Notes: generated by a model not told the origin, from the letters alone. Positions 42,430-52,903 are shown, numbered from the stretch's first letter. The stretch: DNA of 64,000 nt from Actinoplanes sp. NBRC 103695 (GCF_030269485.1 NZ_BSTL01000011.1:181286-245285); one strand, 5' to 3'. A program made the numbers and translations.

Positions 42430-43485
42430 CTAGCCGGCGGAGACGCCGCCGTGCACCCGGGCCACCCAGGCATCCGGGTCGCCCAGTTCCTCCAGCCGCG
42501 GCAGAGTCAGCGGGGACTCGAAGATCCGGTTGAACCCCGGCATGCCGACCCGCTCGACGACGCCGTGCACGAATTTCCGGCCCTCCGCGTACTGCCGCAT
42601 CTTGACCTCGATGCCCAGCACCCGGCGGATCGCCTTCTCCAGCGGGTTGCCGGTCTCCCGGCGCCGGTTGAACTTGGCCCGGATCGACTCCACGCTCGGG
42701 ATCACCTCGGGGCCGACGCCGTCCATCACGAACTCGGCGTGGCCCTCCAACAGCGTCATCAGCGCGGTCAGCCTGTCCAGCACGGCCTTCTGTGCCGGGG
42801 TCTGCACGATGTCCAGCACCGACGAACGGCTGTTCTCGTCGCGCAGCGCGTCGGACAACGTGGCGACGCCGCGCCGCAGCCGCTCCAGGATGTGCTCGCT
42901 GTTCTGCGAGGCGTCGACGAAGGCCTGCACCTCGCCGAGGAAGTAGCCACGCATCCACGGCACCGCGGTGAACTGGGTGCGGTGGGTGACCTCGTGCAGG
43001 CACACCCAGAGGCGGAAGTCGCGGGGGTCGGCCTCCAGCTTGCGCTCGACCTCGACGATGTTCGGCGCGTTCAGCAGCAGCTGGCCGGGCTCGCCGGAGA
43101 ACACCTCGTACTGTCCGAGGACCCGGCCGGAGAGATAGGCCAGCACGGTGCCGGTCTGCACGCCCGTGACCCGGGAACCGATCGCGTCGGCCACCCCGCC
43201 CGGCTGCCGGTCGCCGGCCAGCCGGGTGACCAGCGGGCCGATCACCTGCCGCAACCCGGCGATGTTGACCGCCGCCCAGTCCTTGCGGTCGACGACCCGG
43301 ACCGGCGGCACCTCCACCTGGGAGGACAGACCGGTGTAGGCGGCCACGTGACCGGCCGCCTCGTCGGTCAGCTCCCGGAGCTCGGTCACCACCTGCATGG
43401 CTTCCTCGTAGGACACCGCGGGGCCGGATTTCGACAGCGCGCCCGCGGTGGCGGCGGCCAGATCCCAGTCAACGAACTGCGCCAT
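42430..43485 (-). CDS. Zinc-dependent metalloprotease, DUF2342 family
   Basis: 351 residues of the actinobacterial family once named coenzyme F420 biosynthesis-associated (Rv3626c-like). The metal-binding motif is CLHEVTHRTQFTAVPWMRGYF. Conserved NAPNIVEVERKLEADPRDFRLWV precedes it, and GHAEFVMDGVGPEVIPSVESIR and FNRIFESPLTLPRLEEL follow. Substrate unknown. It directly abuts tilS. Confidence 0.92.
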   Translation of the reverse strand: MAQFVDWDLAAATAGALSKSGPAVSYEEAMQVVTELRELTDEAAGHVAAYTGLSSQVEVPPVRVVDRKDWAAVNIAGLRQVIGPLVTRLAGDRQPGGVADAIGSRVTGVQTGTVLAYLSGRVLGQYEVFSGEPGQLLLNAPNIVEVERKLEADPRDFRLWVCLHEVTHRTQFTAVPWMRGYFLGEVQAFVDASQNSEHILERLRRGVATLSDALRDENSRSSVLDIVQTPAQKAVLDRLTALMTLLEGHAEFVMDGVGPEVIPSVESIRAKFNRRRETGNPLEKAIRRVLGIEVKMRQYAEGRKFVHGVVERVGMPGFNRIFESPLTLPRLEELGDPDAWVARVHGGVSAG

Positions 43486-43555
43486 GCAGCCGACAGTACT
43501 CGCGGCCCACCAGCGAACGGCCCCTGAAGAAACCCCGAACTGTGTTTACCCGACC

Positions 43556-46500
43556 TCAGCAGCCGCAGGCCACCAGACGGGTGGCGACCCTGTCCAACGC
43601 CTGCCGCGCCGAGGTCGAGTCCCCCGTCTTGTCCGCCATGATCGCGAAGACCAGCAGCCGCCCGTCATTCGTCACGAGCTGGCCGGCGATCGTGTTCACC
43701 CCGGTCAGCGACCCCGTCTTGGCCCGGACCAGGCCCTGGCCCGCCTTGTTCGGCGCCGGCGTCACGAAGCGGGTCCGCAGCGTCCCCGACCACCCCGCCA
43801 CCGGCAGCCCCCCGAACATCGGGTTCAGCGCCGGGTGCTCGCCACTGGCCGCCACGGTCAGCAGCTTGGTGAGCAGCGCCGGGCTGATCTGGTTGAGCCG
43901 GGACAGCCCGCTCGCGTCGGACAGCTCGAGCTGGTCGGCGGGCAGGCCCAACTCGCCCACCTTGGCGATCATCGCCCGGCTGGCACCCTCGAACGAGGCC
44001 GGCTCGTCAGCGGCCAGCGCCACCTGCCGGGCCAGCACCTCGGCGATCGTGTTGTCGGACTGCTCCAGCATCCAGTCGACGACGTGCACCAGCGGAGGCG
44101 ACTGGACCGCGCCCAGCTCGGTGCCCGGCGCGGCCGATCCCGGAGCGGCGGACGGTCCGGCCGGCGCCGCGGCGGGCGCCGTACCCCGGGTGACCTTGGC
44201 CGTGACGTCGAGCTGCTTGGCGAACGCCTGCCCCGCCGCCAGCGCCGGATCGGAGTGCCGCGGATCCCCGCCGACGTCGTTGTGCACCGGCGTCCGCCGC
44301 CCGGCGTTCGTCATCAGCGGCGTGATCGCGGAGACCTGACCCTCCGGCGAGATGATCGTGCTGTTCCAGCCCTTGCCCGTGGACGGGCCGGTGAACATCG
44401 ACGTGTCGATCAGCACCCGGGTGATCGGGGTGTCGCCCATGGCCTTCTTGACCTGGTCGGCGAGCCGGTCCAGCCGCGCGGCGCCGGGGAACTGCCCCTT
44501 GGAGTTGACGGCCAGCGTCGGATCGCCGCCGCCCACCAGCACCACCTCGCCGGGCTGGGCGCCGGCCACCGCGCGGGTGGTCAGCCGGTAGGCCGGGCCA
44601 CGCGCGGCGAGCACCGTCGCGGCGGTGACCAGCTTGGTCGTGGAGGCCGGCGTGGTCGGGGTGTCGGCGCCCTGCGCGAAGAGCGTCGCGCCGGTAGCGG
44701 CGTCGACCACCGAGACGCGCACCCGGGAACCCAGCGCCGGCGCCGCGATCAGGCCCTTGATCGCCTGCTGCACACCGGCCGCGCTGGGTGCCGCGGCGCC
44801 CTCATCGGCCGCGACCAGCACCGGCGTAGGCATCGGCTCCGGCGCGAGCGTCACGGAGGCCTTGGCCGCCGGCTCATCGGCCAGCCACCCGGCGACCGGC
44901 CCCGGCCGCATGATGAAGGTCGCCGCCCCGACAGCCACCATCAGGATCAAACCCAACAAACCGGAAACCATTAAGGTACGCCGAGTCCGAGACGGTTCCC
45001 CCGTGGCCGCACCGGCTGGTTGCCCGCCCGCTCCCGGTGCGCTCGTTCCGGGTTGTCCCGGCCCATCCGCCTGACTCCCGCCCGGCCCCGCGCCACCGCC
45101 CGCGGCCCGGTCGATCCCCACCGGCCGCGACACACTGACCCGCCCGACCGCGGGCCGCAGCCCACCGGCCGCACTCTCAACGTCACTCTCGCCGCCCGCG
45201 GACTCCCCACCCGCAGGCCAAACCCCCGCACCGCCGCCGCCCTGACCTCCCTGAAAACCGCCCGGCGTTCCTTGACCACCGTCGGGAACGACCTGCGCAC
45301 GGCCCGAGCCGCCATGGGCTCCCTGAGCACCGCCCGGGCCGCCTTGAGCACCGCCCGAGCCGCCCTGGACTCCTTGAGCACCGCCCGAGCCGCTGTGGAT
45401 AACGCCCGGGCCCCCTTGCACTGGGCCGCGCTGCATACCGCCTGGGACGACGTTGCCCGGCTGCTGAGCGTTGCCCGGGTGCTGACCACCACCAGGCCGC
45501 TGAGCGTTGCCTGGCTGCTGACCGTTGCCTGGCTGTTGACCGTCCTCAGGTCGCTGCACGTTGCCTGGCTGCTGACCGGCGCCGCTGCCCGGAGGCGTGG
45601 CCCAGGCTGCCGGCATCGGCACCGATGCGCGGCCCGCCTTCTTGGGTGGCGGCCCGCTCAGCTGCCCACCCCCGACCGCCTGCACATGATCACCCTGCTG
45701 CGCGCCATCCGGACGTGACTGCGCCCCGTCTTGCGCTCCAGCTCGCGGCTGCGGATCAGCCTGCGCTTCAGCTTGCGGCTGCGATCCGGCCTGCGGCTGA
45801 GCCCCGGCCTGCGGCCACGGGCCGGCCTGTGGGTGGGGACCAGACTGCGGGTGCGAACCGGGCTGCGCTCCAGCCTGCGGCTGCGCTCCAGCCTGCGGCT
45901 GAGCCCCGGCCTGCGGCCACGGGCCGGCCTGCGGCTGTCGACCGGCCTGCGGATGAGACTGCGGGTGAGGCTGTGACTGCGGCGGGGTGTCCGGCTGCTG
46001 ATGGCCCCCGATCGACGGCGCTCCCGGCGTACCCGAGGGTTGTTGTCCTCCGGCCGGTGACCCCGCGCCTGATCCCTGTGGTCCCCCGGACGGACCCGGT
46101 CCTTGCTGCCCCTCGGCCGGCGGACCGCCGACCCGAGCCGATCCCCTGGCCCCCGTAGCGGCACCTTCCGGCGCCGACTCTCCCCGTGACAATTCAGCCC
46201 TTTCCGGCCCATCCGAGCCCGCGCCGCCCCTGCGCCGGTCGTCCCCCATGTGGTCGTCCCCTGCCTGACCAGCCGCTGCCCAGCCGTCCCCAGCTCGGCT
46301 GCCATCAGCCTGACCGTCCCCAGCCCGGCTGTCCCCAGCCCGACTGCCATCAGCCCGGCCATCCCAGGCCCGGCCGTCCTCAGCTCGGCTGCCATCAGCT
46401 CGGCCGTCGCCGGCCCGGCCGTGCTCGACGTGACTGTCTCCAGCGCGGCCGTCGTTGCCGGTAGGTGTTGCCAGGACCGACGCTCGGCCGCGGCCCGCCC

Positions 46501-46684
46501 CGGACTCACCGCCGGCCGGGACCGCCCCGCGCGCGGGCTGAGCGACCTGCGGCTGCTGGGGCGGTTGTGGCTGGTGGGGCTGCTGGGGCGGCGGAGACCC
46601 GTCGCCCGCCGACGGGGCGGCGACCGACTCGGGAGGGTTTGCGGGCACCGATGCCCGTCCCCTGTGTGAATCTTCCCTCCCCAC
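43556..46684 (-). CDS. dacB: D-alanyl-D-alanine carboxypeptidase (PBP4/DacB type) with very long repetitive N-terminus
   Basis: 1042 residues. The C-terminal about 430 form the S13 carboxypeptidase: SxxK motif in STTKLVTAATVL, SxN-equivalent region SDASGLSRLNQ and KTG in AKTGSLTGVN. One membrane helix (MVSGLLGLILMVAVGAATFIM) precedes it. The first about 590 residues are cytoplasmic, built of Gly/Gln/Pro/Ala repeats: DGRADGSRAGD-like, AQPQAGAQPQ-like, PGNAQQPGN-like and GGAQGG-like. The GTG at 46684 has GGAGGGG 4-5 nt upstream; an ATG at 46732 is possible. The enzyme trims peptidoglycan outside the membrane. Confidence 0.9.
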   Translation of the reverse strand: MGREDSHRGRASVPANPPESVAAPSAGDGSPPPQQPHQPQPPQQPQVAQPARGAVPAGGESGAGRGRASVLATPTGNDGRAGDSHVEHGRAGDGRADGSRAEDGRAWDGRADGSRAGDSRAGDGQADGSRAGDGWAAAGQAGDDHMGDDRRRGGAGSDGPERAELSRGESAPEGAATGARGSARVGGPPAEGQQGPGPSGGPQGSGAGSPAGGQQPSGTPGAPSIGGHQQPDTPPQSQPHPQSHPQAGRQPQAGPWPQAGAQPQAGAQPQAGAQPGSHPQSGPHPQAGPWPQAGAQPQAGSQPQAEAQADPQPRAGAQDGAQSRPDGAQQGDHVQAVGGGQLSGPPPKKAGRASVPMPAAWATPPGSGAGQQPGNVQRPEDGQQPGNGQQPGNAQRPGGGQHPGNAQQPGNVVPGGMQRGPVQGGPGVIHSGSGGAQGVQGGSGGAQGGPGGAQGAHGGSGRAQVVPDGGQGTPGGFQGGQGGGGAGVWPAGGESAGGESDVESAAGGLRPAVGRVSVSRPVGIDRAAGGGAGPGGSQADGPGQPGTSAPGAGGQPAGAATGEPSRTRRTLMVSGLLGLILMVAVGAATFIMRPGPVAGWLADEPAAKASVTLAPEPMPTPVLVAADEGAAAPSAAGVQQAIKGLIAAPALGSRVRVSVVDAATGATLFAQGADTPTTPASTTKLVTAATVLAARGPAYRLTTRAVAGAQPGEVVLVGGGDPTLAVNSKGQFPGAARLDRLADQVKKAMGDTPITRVLIDTSMFTGPSTGKGWNSTIISPEGQVSAITPLMTNAGRRTPVHNDVGGDPRHSDPALAAGQAFAKQLDVTAKVTRGTAPAAAPAGPSAAPGSAAPGTELGAVQSPPLVHVVDWMLEQSDNTIAEVLARQVALAADEPASFEGASRAMIAKVGELGLPADQLELSDASGLSRLNQISPALLTKLLTVAASGEHPALNPMFGGLPVAGWSGTLRTRFVTPAPNKAGQGLVRAKTGSLTGVNTIAGQLVTNDGRLLVFAIMADKTGDSTSARQALDRVATRLVACGC

Positions 46685-46833
46685 CGGCCCCTCCTCGCTC
46701 GTGGCGGCAGACTTAGGGGAGACTACTGACATCCCGCACATCGCGGCGCGCGGATTGTGCCGAGCCCGAGCTCGCCTGCCGCCCATCGTGATCGGGCTTA
46801 CACACGGCCGGCAGATGACCGAGGGAGCACATC

Positions 46834-47337
46834 ATGGATTTCGACGTCTTGGTTGAGATCCCGAAGGGTCAGCGCAACAAGTACGAGGTCGACCACAAGA
46901 CCGGGCGCATCCGGCTGGACCGCACGTTGTTCACCGCGACGCAGTACCCGGCGGACTACGGCTTCATCGAGGGCACCCTCGGTCAGGACGGCGACCCGCT
47001 CGACGCCTTGGTCCTGATCCAGGAGCCGACGTTCCCGGGCTGCCTGGTGCGCGCCCGCGCGATCGGGATGTACCGGATGACCGACGAGAAGGGCCGCGAC
47101 GACAAGGTCCTCTGCGTGCCTTACGAGGATCCGCGTCAGGAGCACCTGCGCGACATCCATCACCTCGGCGAGTTCGACCGGATGGAGATCCAGCACTTCT
47201 TCACGGTCTACAAGGATCTCGAGCCGGGGAAGTCGGTGGAGGGCGCCACCTGGACCGGCCGGGTGGAGGCCGAGGAGGAGATTCGTGCCTCCTTCAAGCG
47301 GCAGGAAGATCTGGAACACCACGACGAGGGCCACTGA
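46834..47337 (+). CDS. ppa: Inorganic pyrophosphatase
   Basis: Family I enzyme, 167 residues, hydrolysing pyrophosphate. The signature DGDPLDALVL with its metal-binding aspartates is intact, as are EIPKGQRNKYEVDHKTGRIRLDR, YPADYGFIEGTL and the C-terminal VEGATWTGR. ATG with GAGGGAG upstream. Divergent from dacB. Confidence 0.97.
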   Translation: MDFDVLVEIPKGQRNKYEVDHKTGRIRLDRTLFTATQYPADYGFIEGTLGQDGDPLDALVLIQEPTFPGCLVRARAIGMYRMTDEKGRDDKVLCVPYEDPRQEHLRDIHHLGEFDRMEIQHFFTVYKDLEPGKSVEGATWTGRVEAEEEIRASFKRQEDLEHHDEGH

Positions 47338-47358
47338 CCCGAGGGCAGCCGACGACGC

Positions 47359-47391
47359 AGGGCCGGTTCCGCTTCCGCGGGGACCGGCCCT
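47359..47391. terminator. Bidirectional terminator between ppa and eccD
   Basis: AGGGCCGGT (47359-47367) pairs with ACCGGCCCT (47383-47391), followed by GATCTTT on the plus strand. It lies between the convergent stops of ppa and eccD. Confidence 0.65.
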
Positions 47392-47397
47392 GATCTT

Positions 47398-48834
47398 TCA
47401 GAAGGAGATGTTGGTGACGGCGCCATAGAGGCCGGCCACGGCACAGGCGACCGGGATCACCGAGACCACGACCAGGGTGTCGAGCAGGTCAGCGGCCCGG
47501 CCCAGGTAGGGCGACGGGGGCTTGCGGGAGTAGGTGGCACCGGCGGCCATCGTGGACAGTGCCAGGATCACGGCCGCGGCGCTGACGCCCAGGCGTACCG
47601 GCGTGCCGGCGCCGGTGAGCAGGTCGACGCCGAGGGCGGCCACGCCGAAGAGGCCGGCGCAGAGCAGCGGCACCCGCTGGCGCAGCGTGACGAAGAGGCG
47701 GGAACGCAGCAGCAGCGCGGCCGCCGTAACCGCCATCAGGATGCGCGCCGAGACGCTGCCGGCGGTGGCCAGTACGAGGAAGGCGCCGCTCGCCAGGACC
47801 GCGTGGCCGAGCAGCATGCCGGCCAGCAGCTCCTCGGTGCGGGTGACCGCGGCGAAGACGGTCGCCCGGTCGGGACGCTCGCGGGCCAGGTCGGCCGCGC
47901 CGGCGGTCTGTGCCGCGGTGAAGCCCTCGGCGCCGCTGCCGGTCGGCAGGGTGACCGGCGGCATCGGGACCTTGCCGAACCGGATCGCGAGCAGCGGGAT
48001 CACGCCGATGCCGCAGACCAGGACCGAGATCAGGACCGCCGCGCCGCCGGCGGCCGACGTCCAGACGCTGATCAGGGCGGTGATCGCCCCGAGCAGGCCG
48101 ATCATCGCGCCGGCGGTGAAGACGCGCAGCCCGGCCGCGACGCCGATGCCACCGAGCGCGGCGACCAGCAGCAGGGCCACCGAGCCGGTCAGCAGCTCAG
48201 GACCGCCCAGCCACGGGAGCAGCGGAAACACTCCGACGCGGTCGGCCGAGCCGGAGGAGACGAGGACGGCGCCGCCGGCGAACGCGTACGGCATCGCGCA
48301 GGCGCCGAGGGCCGCACCGGCGCGGGCGTCCCCGTACGCACGAGAAGCCGTCACCCCGGCGAGCGCGAGCAGCAGACCGACGCCGAGCCCGACGTAGGCC
48401 GAGCCCGCCCACGACGGCCCGGCGGCGAGCACCGCGATCAGGCCGATGCCCAGCAGCAACGCGCCGCTGAACACGGTGGCGGTGCGGGTCGACGCGGGCG
48501 TCCAGACGGTGCCGCGGCGGCGCGCGCCCTCGGCGATGGCCTCGACGACGTCGTCGTACTCCAGCTCCGGCCAGTCGTCGCGGGCCGGCACCAGGTGCAG
48601 CACCTCGCCGTCGCGGACGCCCTGGGGGAAGAGCCCCTGCGCGATGGTCAGGGGAACGCCGTCGGTGCGCCGGAGCAGCCACCCGCCGTGTCGTTCGCCG
48701 TCGTCGGCCAGCCCCTCACCGGCGTGCCGGAGCACTTCCGGCAGCAGCTCGGCCAGCGGAACGTGCTCGGGCAACGCCACATCGACGCGGCGTTGCGGAG
48801 CGCTGATCGTGATGCGCGCCAACCCGACACTCAT
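47398..48834 (-). CDS. eccD: Type VII secretion integral membrane protein EccD
   Basis: 478 residues: an N-terminal ubiquitin-like domain (1-90, RITISAPQRRVDVALPEHVPLAELLPEVL) then about eleven membrane helices from about residue 120, as in ESX EccD channel subunits. ADDWPELEYDDVVEAIAEGARRRGTVW links the two parts. Divergent from eccC. eccB and eccE are not in the window. Confidence 0.92.
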   Translation of the reverse strand: MSVGLARITISAPQRRVDVALPEHVPLAELLPEVLRHAGEGLADDGERHGGWLLRRTDGVPLTIAQGLFPQGVRDGEVLHLVPARDDWPELEYDDVVEAIAEGARRRGTVWTPASTRTATVFSGALLLGIGLIAVLAAGPSWAGSAYVGLGVGLLLALAGVTASRAYGDARAGAALGACAMPYAFAGGAVLVSSGSADRVGVFPLLPWLGGPELLTGSVALLLVAALGGIGVAAGLRVFTAGAMIGLLGAITALISVWTSAAGGAAVLISVLVCGIGVIPLLAIRFGKVPMPPVTLPTGSGAEGFTAAQTAGAADLARERPDRATVFAAVTRTEELLAGMLLGHAVLASGAFLVLATAGSVSARILMAVTAAALLLRSRLFVTLRQRVPLLCAGLFGVAALGVDLLTGAGTPVRLGVSAAAVILALSTMAAGATYSRKPPSPYLGRAADLLDTLVVVSVIPVACAVAGLYGAVTNISF

Positions 48835-48952
48835 GAATGAAAACCCATCGACGGAAGCGAGGCTGCGGAACGGAGGGGACTTTACCTATCCTGGGCCCGG
48901 CGCGATGCCCGCCTGTGGATGCAGGTGACGGGGACGAAAGGGACAGCTTGTC

Positions 48953-51900
48953 ATGAGTACGACCGTGATCAAGCGGTCCGCCCGCCGACCGGCACCGGAG
49001 ATTCCGACCGGCGAGCTGGCTGTGGACGCACCGCCGGAGGTTCCGCAGGAGGGTGGCCGGCGCTGGCAGCAGGCCATGATGGCGCTGCCCATGCTGGGTG
49101 GTTCGGTCGCGATGGCCATGATGATGGGCCGGGGCAGTGGCGGTGCCATGTCCTATGTGGTCGGCGGCCTGTTCGGGGTGTCCTCGCTGGCGATGCTGGC
49201 CACGTCGTTCGGCAGCAACGGCTCGCCGAAGAAGGCCGAGATGATGGCCGCCCGGCGCGAATATCTGCGTCATCTGGCGAACTTGCGCCGCCGGGTCCGT
49301 GAGACGGCGGGCCGGCAGCGGACCGGCCTCTACTACCGGCACCCGGAGCCGGGCCAGCTCTGGTCGACGGCCGGGAGCCACCGGGTGTGGGAACGCCGCC
49401 CGGCTGATCCCGATTTCGGGGTGGTCCGGCTGGCGGTCGGCCCGCAGACCTTGGCGACTCCACTGGTACCCCCGGTGACCAGGCCTCTGGAGGATCTGGA
49501 GCCGATGACCGCGGGGGCGTTGCGGCGCTTCCTGGACGCGTACTCGGTGGTGCCGGACCTGCCGGTCGCGGTCTCCCTGCGCGGTTTCGCGCGGGTGTTC
49601 ATGCGTGGGCCGGAGGCCGAGTCGCGGGCGCTGACCCGTGCCGTGCTGGCCCAGCTCGCGGTCTTCCACGCGCCGGACGACCTGCTGATCGCGGTGGCCG
49701 CCGGCCCGGAGCGGCGGGCGTCCTGGGAGTGGGTCAAGTGGCTGCCGCACAACCTGCACCCGCATCGCACCGACGCGCTCGGCCCGGTGCGGATGGTGGC
49801 CAGTTCGGGGCCGGACCTCGAGAAGATGATCGAGGACGTGATCGGTAACCGGCCGCGGTTCAACGCGGCCGCGATCGGCATGAGCACGCCGCATATGATC
49901 ATCGTGCTGGACGGCGTGGACCTGCGCGGCGCCACTCAGCTGGACGACGGCATCGACGGCGTGACCGTTCTCGATCTCGACGAGACCCCACCCAAGCTGC
50001 TCGATCGGTCGCTGTTGGTGCTGGAGGTCCGGCAGGCTGCCGGAAAACGCAACCTGCACACGTACGCCACGGAGCACGCCGCCGAGGTCGGCACGCCGGA
50101 CCGGCTGAGCGAACCGGAGGCGGAGGCGATCGCGCGGCGGCTCGCTCCGTACCGGCTGGCCGCCGCGTCCAAGTCGCCGGATTCGCCGCTGGCCGCCGAG
50201 ATGGGGCTGGGCGAGCTGCTCGGCATCGCCGATGTGGACACGTTCAGCGTGGCGCAGAGCTGGCTGCCCCGGCCGAACCGGGACAAGTTGCGCGTACCGA
50301 TCGGGATCGGCGGTGACGGCGGGCCGATCGAGCTGGACCTGAAGGAGTCGGCGCAGGACGGCATGGGCCCGCACGGCCTGCTGATCGGCGCGACCGGTTC
50401 GGGCAAGTCGGAGCTGCTGCGCACGCTGGTGCTGGCGCTGGCCGGCACGCATTCGTCGGAGACGCTGAACTTCGTGCTGGTCGACTTCAAGGGCGGCGCG
50501 ACCTTCGCGTCATTGGACCGGCTGCCGCACACCGCGGCGGTGATCACCAACCTGGCCGACGAGCTTCCGCTGGTCGACCGCATGGTGGACGCGATCGACG
50601 GCGAGATGTTGCGCCGCCAGGAGCTGCTCCGGAAATCCGGCAACTACGCCAGCCTGCGCGACTACGAGAAGGCGCGGGCCAGTGGCTCGGCGCTGCCACC
50701 GTTGCCGTCGCTGCTGGTGATCTGCGACGAGTTCTCCGAGCTGCTGTCCGCCAAACCGGACTTCATTGACCTCTTCGTCCAGATCGGACGTCTCGGGCGA
50801 TCGCTGGGCGTGCACCTGCTGCTGGCCAGCCAGCGCCTGGAGGAGGGGCGGCTGCGGGGACTGGACACGCACCTGTCGTACCGGATCGGTCTGCGAACCT
50901 TCTCCGCTCTCGAGTCGCGGGCGGTGCTCGGGGTGCCCGACGCCTATGAGCTGCCCCGCGCCCCCGGGCACGGCTACCTCAAGTTCGGCACCGAGCCGCT
51001 GGTCCGGTTCAAGGCGGCGTACGTCTCCGGCCCGTACCGCAAGGCCGGCGGCCGGCGCGCGGGCGTGAGCGGCAATGCGGCACCCCAGGTGCTGTCCTAT
51101 TCGACCCATTACGTGCCGGTACCGAAGACTGTCAAACCGGTCGAGCCGCAGCCCGAGGACGCCCCGGCCGGCGAGAGCCTGATGGACGTGATGGTGGCCC
51201 GGCTGACCGGCCAGGGACCGCCGGCGCACCAGGTGTGGTTGCCGCCGCTGACCCAGTCGTCGGTGCTGGACGAGCTGCTCGGCCCGGTCGCGGTCGACCC
51301 GGTGCGCGGCCTGTGCTTCGCGAACCCGGAGCTGCACGGCGCGCTGCAGGTGCCGATCGCGCTCATCGACAAGCCGCGCGAGCAGCGGCGGGACGCGATG
51401 TGGATCCAGCTCGGCGGCGCGGCCGGGCACCTCGCCGTGGTCGGGGCGACGCAGTCCGGCAAGTCGGCGGCGCTGCGTACGCTCGTCTGCGGCCTGGCGC
51501 TCACCCATACGCCTGCCGAGGTGCAGGTGTACTGCCTCGACTTCGGGGGCGGCGCTCTCGGCGTACTCAAAGACCTGCCGCACGTGGGCGGTGTCAGCGT
51601 GCGCACCGATGTGGTGGGCGTGCGCCGGACGGTCGGCGAGGTCCTCACCCTGCTGGCCGAACGGGAACAGCGGTTCGCCGAGATGGGCGTCGACTCGATG
51701 TCCTCCTACCGGCGGCGGCGCGCGAACCCGTCAGCCGTGGACGCCGACCCGTTCGGCGACGTCTTCCTGGTCATCGACGGCTGGTCCACGCTGCGCAAGG
51801 AGTTCGAGGAGCTGGAGCCGGTCATCACCGACATGGCGACCCGCGGCCTCTCCTACGGCATCCACATCGTCGGCACGGCCACCCGCTGGATGGACTTCCG

Positions 51901-52903
51901 GCCGGCCATCCGGGACATCTTCGGCTCGCGGCTGGAGCTGCGGCTGGGCGATCCGAGCGACTCCAGCGTCAACCGTCGCGCCGCGATCAACGTGCCGGAG
52001 CAGGCCGGCCGTGGCATCGTCGAGCACCCGACCGACAAGAACAAGAGCTACCACCTTCTGACGGTACGCGCCGAGCTGAGCACCATCGGCGAGACGTCCG
52101 AGCTGGTCAAGGAGATCGCGGCGAACTGGCGTGGCCCGCTGGCCCCGCGGGTGCGCCTGTTGCCGCAGTCGTACCCGTACGCCGACATGGACCAGACCCG
52201 CAGCAGCGGCCTGCGCCTGCCGATCGGGCTGTCCGAGCAGGACCTCTCGGTGGTGGAGATCGACTTCGCGACCGACCCGCATTTCCTGCTCTTCGGCGAC
52301 GCCGAATGCGGCAAGTCGTCCTTCCTGCGCGCGCTGGCGACCACCGTGATGCAGCGGTTCCAGCCGGAGGAGGCCCGGATCATCCTGGTCGACTACCGGC
52401 GCAGCCTGATGGACCTGCCGGAGACCGAGCACCGGATCGGCTACGGCATGCAGGCGCAGAAGACGCTGGAGCTGATCCAGTCGGTGGCCGGGTACATGGA
52501 ACGCCGGCTGCCCGGCCCCGACGTGACCGCGCAGCAGCTGCGGGACCGGTCGTGGTGGACCGGGCCGGAGCTGTTCGTGCTGGTCGACGACTACGACCTG
52601 GTCGTCTCCGGCCCGACCAACCCGCTCACGCCGCTCCTGGAGTACCTGCCGCAGGCCCGCGACGTCGGCCTGCACCTGGTGGTCACGCGCCGGGCCGGTG
52701 GCGCGAGCCGGGCCCTGTACGAGCCGGTCATCCAGCGGCTGCGCGAGCTGTCGTCGCCGGGCCTGGTGATGTCCGGTCCGACCGACGAGGGCGCGCTCAT
52801 CGGCCCGGTCAAGGCCGTCCCGATGCCACCAGGACGTGGCCGCCTCATCACCCGACGTGAGGGAGTGCGTCTCGTCCAGCTCGCCCACCAGCCGCCCTAC
52901 TAG
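48953..52903 (+). CDS. eccC: Type VII secretion ATPase EccC
   Basis: 1316 residues, the full fused form. Two membrane helices lie near residues 40-60 and 65-85. The three FtsK-like modules have P-loops GATGSGKS (about 480), GATQSGKS (about 832) and GDAECGKS (about 1116). Walker B is LLVICDEFSELL in module 1, VFLVIDGWSTL in module 2 (no Glu) and LFVLVDDYDLVV in module 3. Module 1 is thus the best catalytic candidate, as in other EccC proteins. It lies upstream of mycP. Confidence 0.95.
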   Translation: MSTTVIKRSARRPAPEIPTGELAVDAPPEVPQEGGRRWQQAMMALPMLGGSVAMAMMMGRGSGGAMSYVVGGLFGVSSLAMLATSFGSNGSPKKAEMMAARREYLRHLANLRRRVRETAGRQRTGLYYRHPEPGQLWSTAGSHRVWERRPADPDFGVVRLAVGPQTLATPLVPPVTRPLEDLEPMTAGALRRFLDAYSVVPDLPVAVSLRGFARVFMRGPEAESRALTRAVLAQLAVFHAPDDLLIAVAAGPERRASWEWVKWLPHNLHPHRTDALGPVRMVASSGPDLEKMIEDVIGNRPRFNAAAIGMSTPHMIIVLDGVDLRGATQLDDGIDGVTVLDLDETPPKLLDRSLLVLEVRQAAGKRNLHTYATEHAAEVGTPDRLSEPEAEAIARRLAPYRLAAASKSPDSPLAAEMGLGELLGIADVDTFSVAQSWLPRPNRDKLRVPIGIGGDGGPIELDLKESAQDGMGPHGLLIGATGSGKSELLRTLVLALAGTHSSETLNFVLVDFKGGATFASLDRLPHTAAVITNLADELPLVDRMVDAIDGEMLRRQELLRKSGNYASLRDYEKARASGSALPPLPSLLVICDEFSELLSAKPDFIDLFVQIGRLGRSLGVHLLLASQRLEEGRLRGLDTHLSYRIGLRTFSALESRAVLGVPDAYELPRAPGHGYLKFGTEPLVRFKAAYVSGPYRKAGGRRAGVSGNAAPQVLSYSTHYVPVPKTVKPVEPQPEDAPAGESLMDVMVARLTGQGPPAHQVWLPPLTQSSVLDELLGPVAVDPVRGLCFANPELHGALQVPIALIDKPREQRRDAMWIQLGGAAGHLAVVGATQSGKSAALRTLVCGLALTHTPAEVQVYCLDFGGGALGVLKDLPHVGGVSVRTDVVGVRRTVGEVLTLLAEREQRFAEMGVDSMSSYRRRRANPSAVDADPFGDVFLVIDGWSTLRKEFEELEPVITDMATRGLSYGIHIVGTATRWMDFRPAIRDIFGSRLELRLGDPSDSSVNRRAAINVPEQAGRGIVEHPTDKNKSYHLLTVRAELSTIGETSELVKEIAANWRGPLAPRVRLLPQSYPYADMDQTRSSGLRLPIGLSEQDLSVVEIDFATDPHFLLFGDAECGKSSFLRALATTVMQRFQPEEARIILVDYRRSLMDLPETEHRIGYGMQAQKTLELIQSVAGYMERRLPGPDVTAQQLRDRSWWTGPELFVLVDDYDLVVSGPTNPLTPLLEYLPQARDVGLHLVVTRRAGGASRALYEPVIQRLRELSSPGLVMSGPTDEGALIGPVKAVPMPPGRGRLITRREGVRLVQLAHQPPY

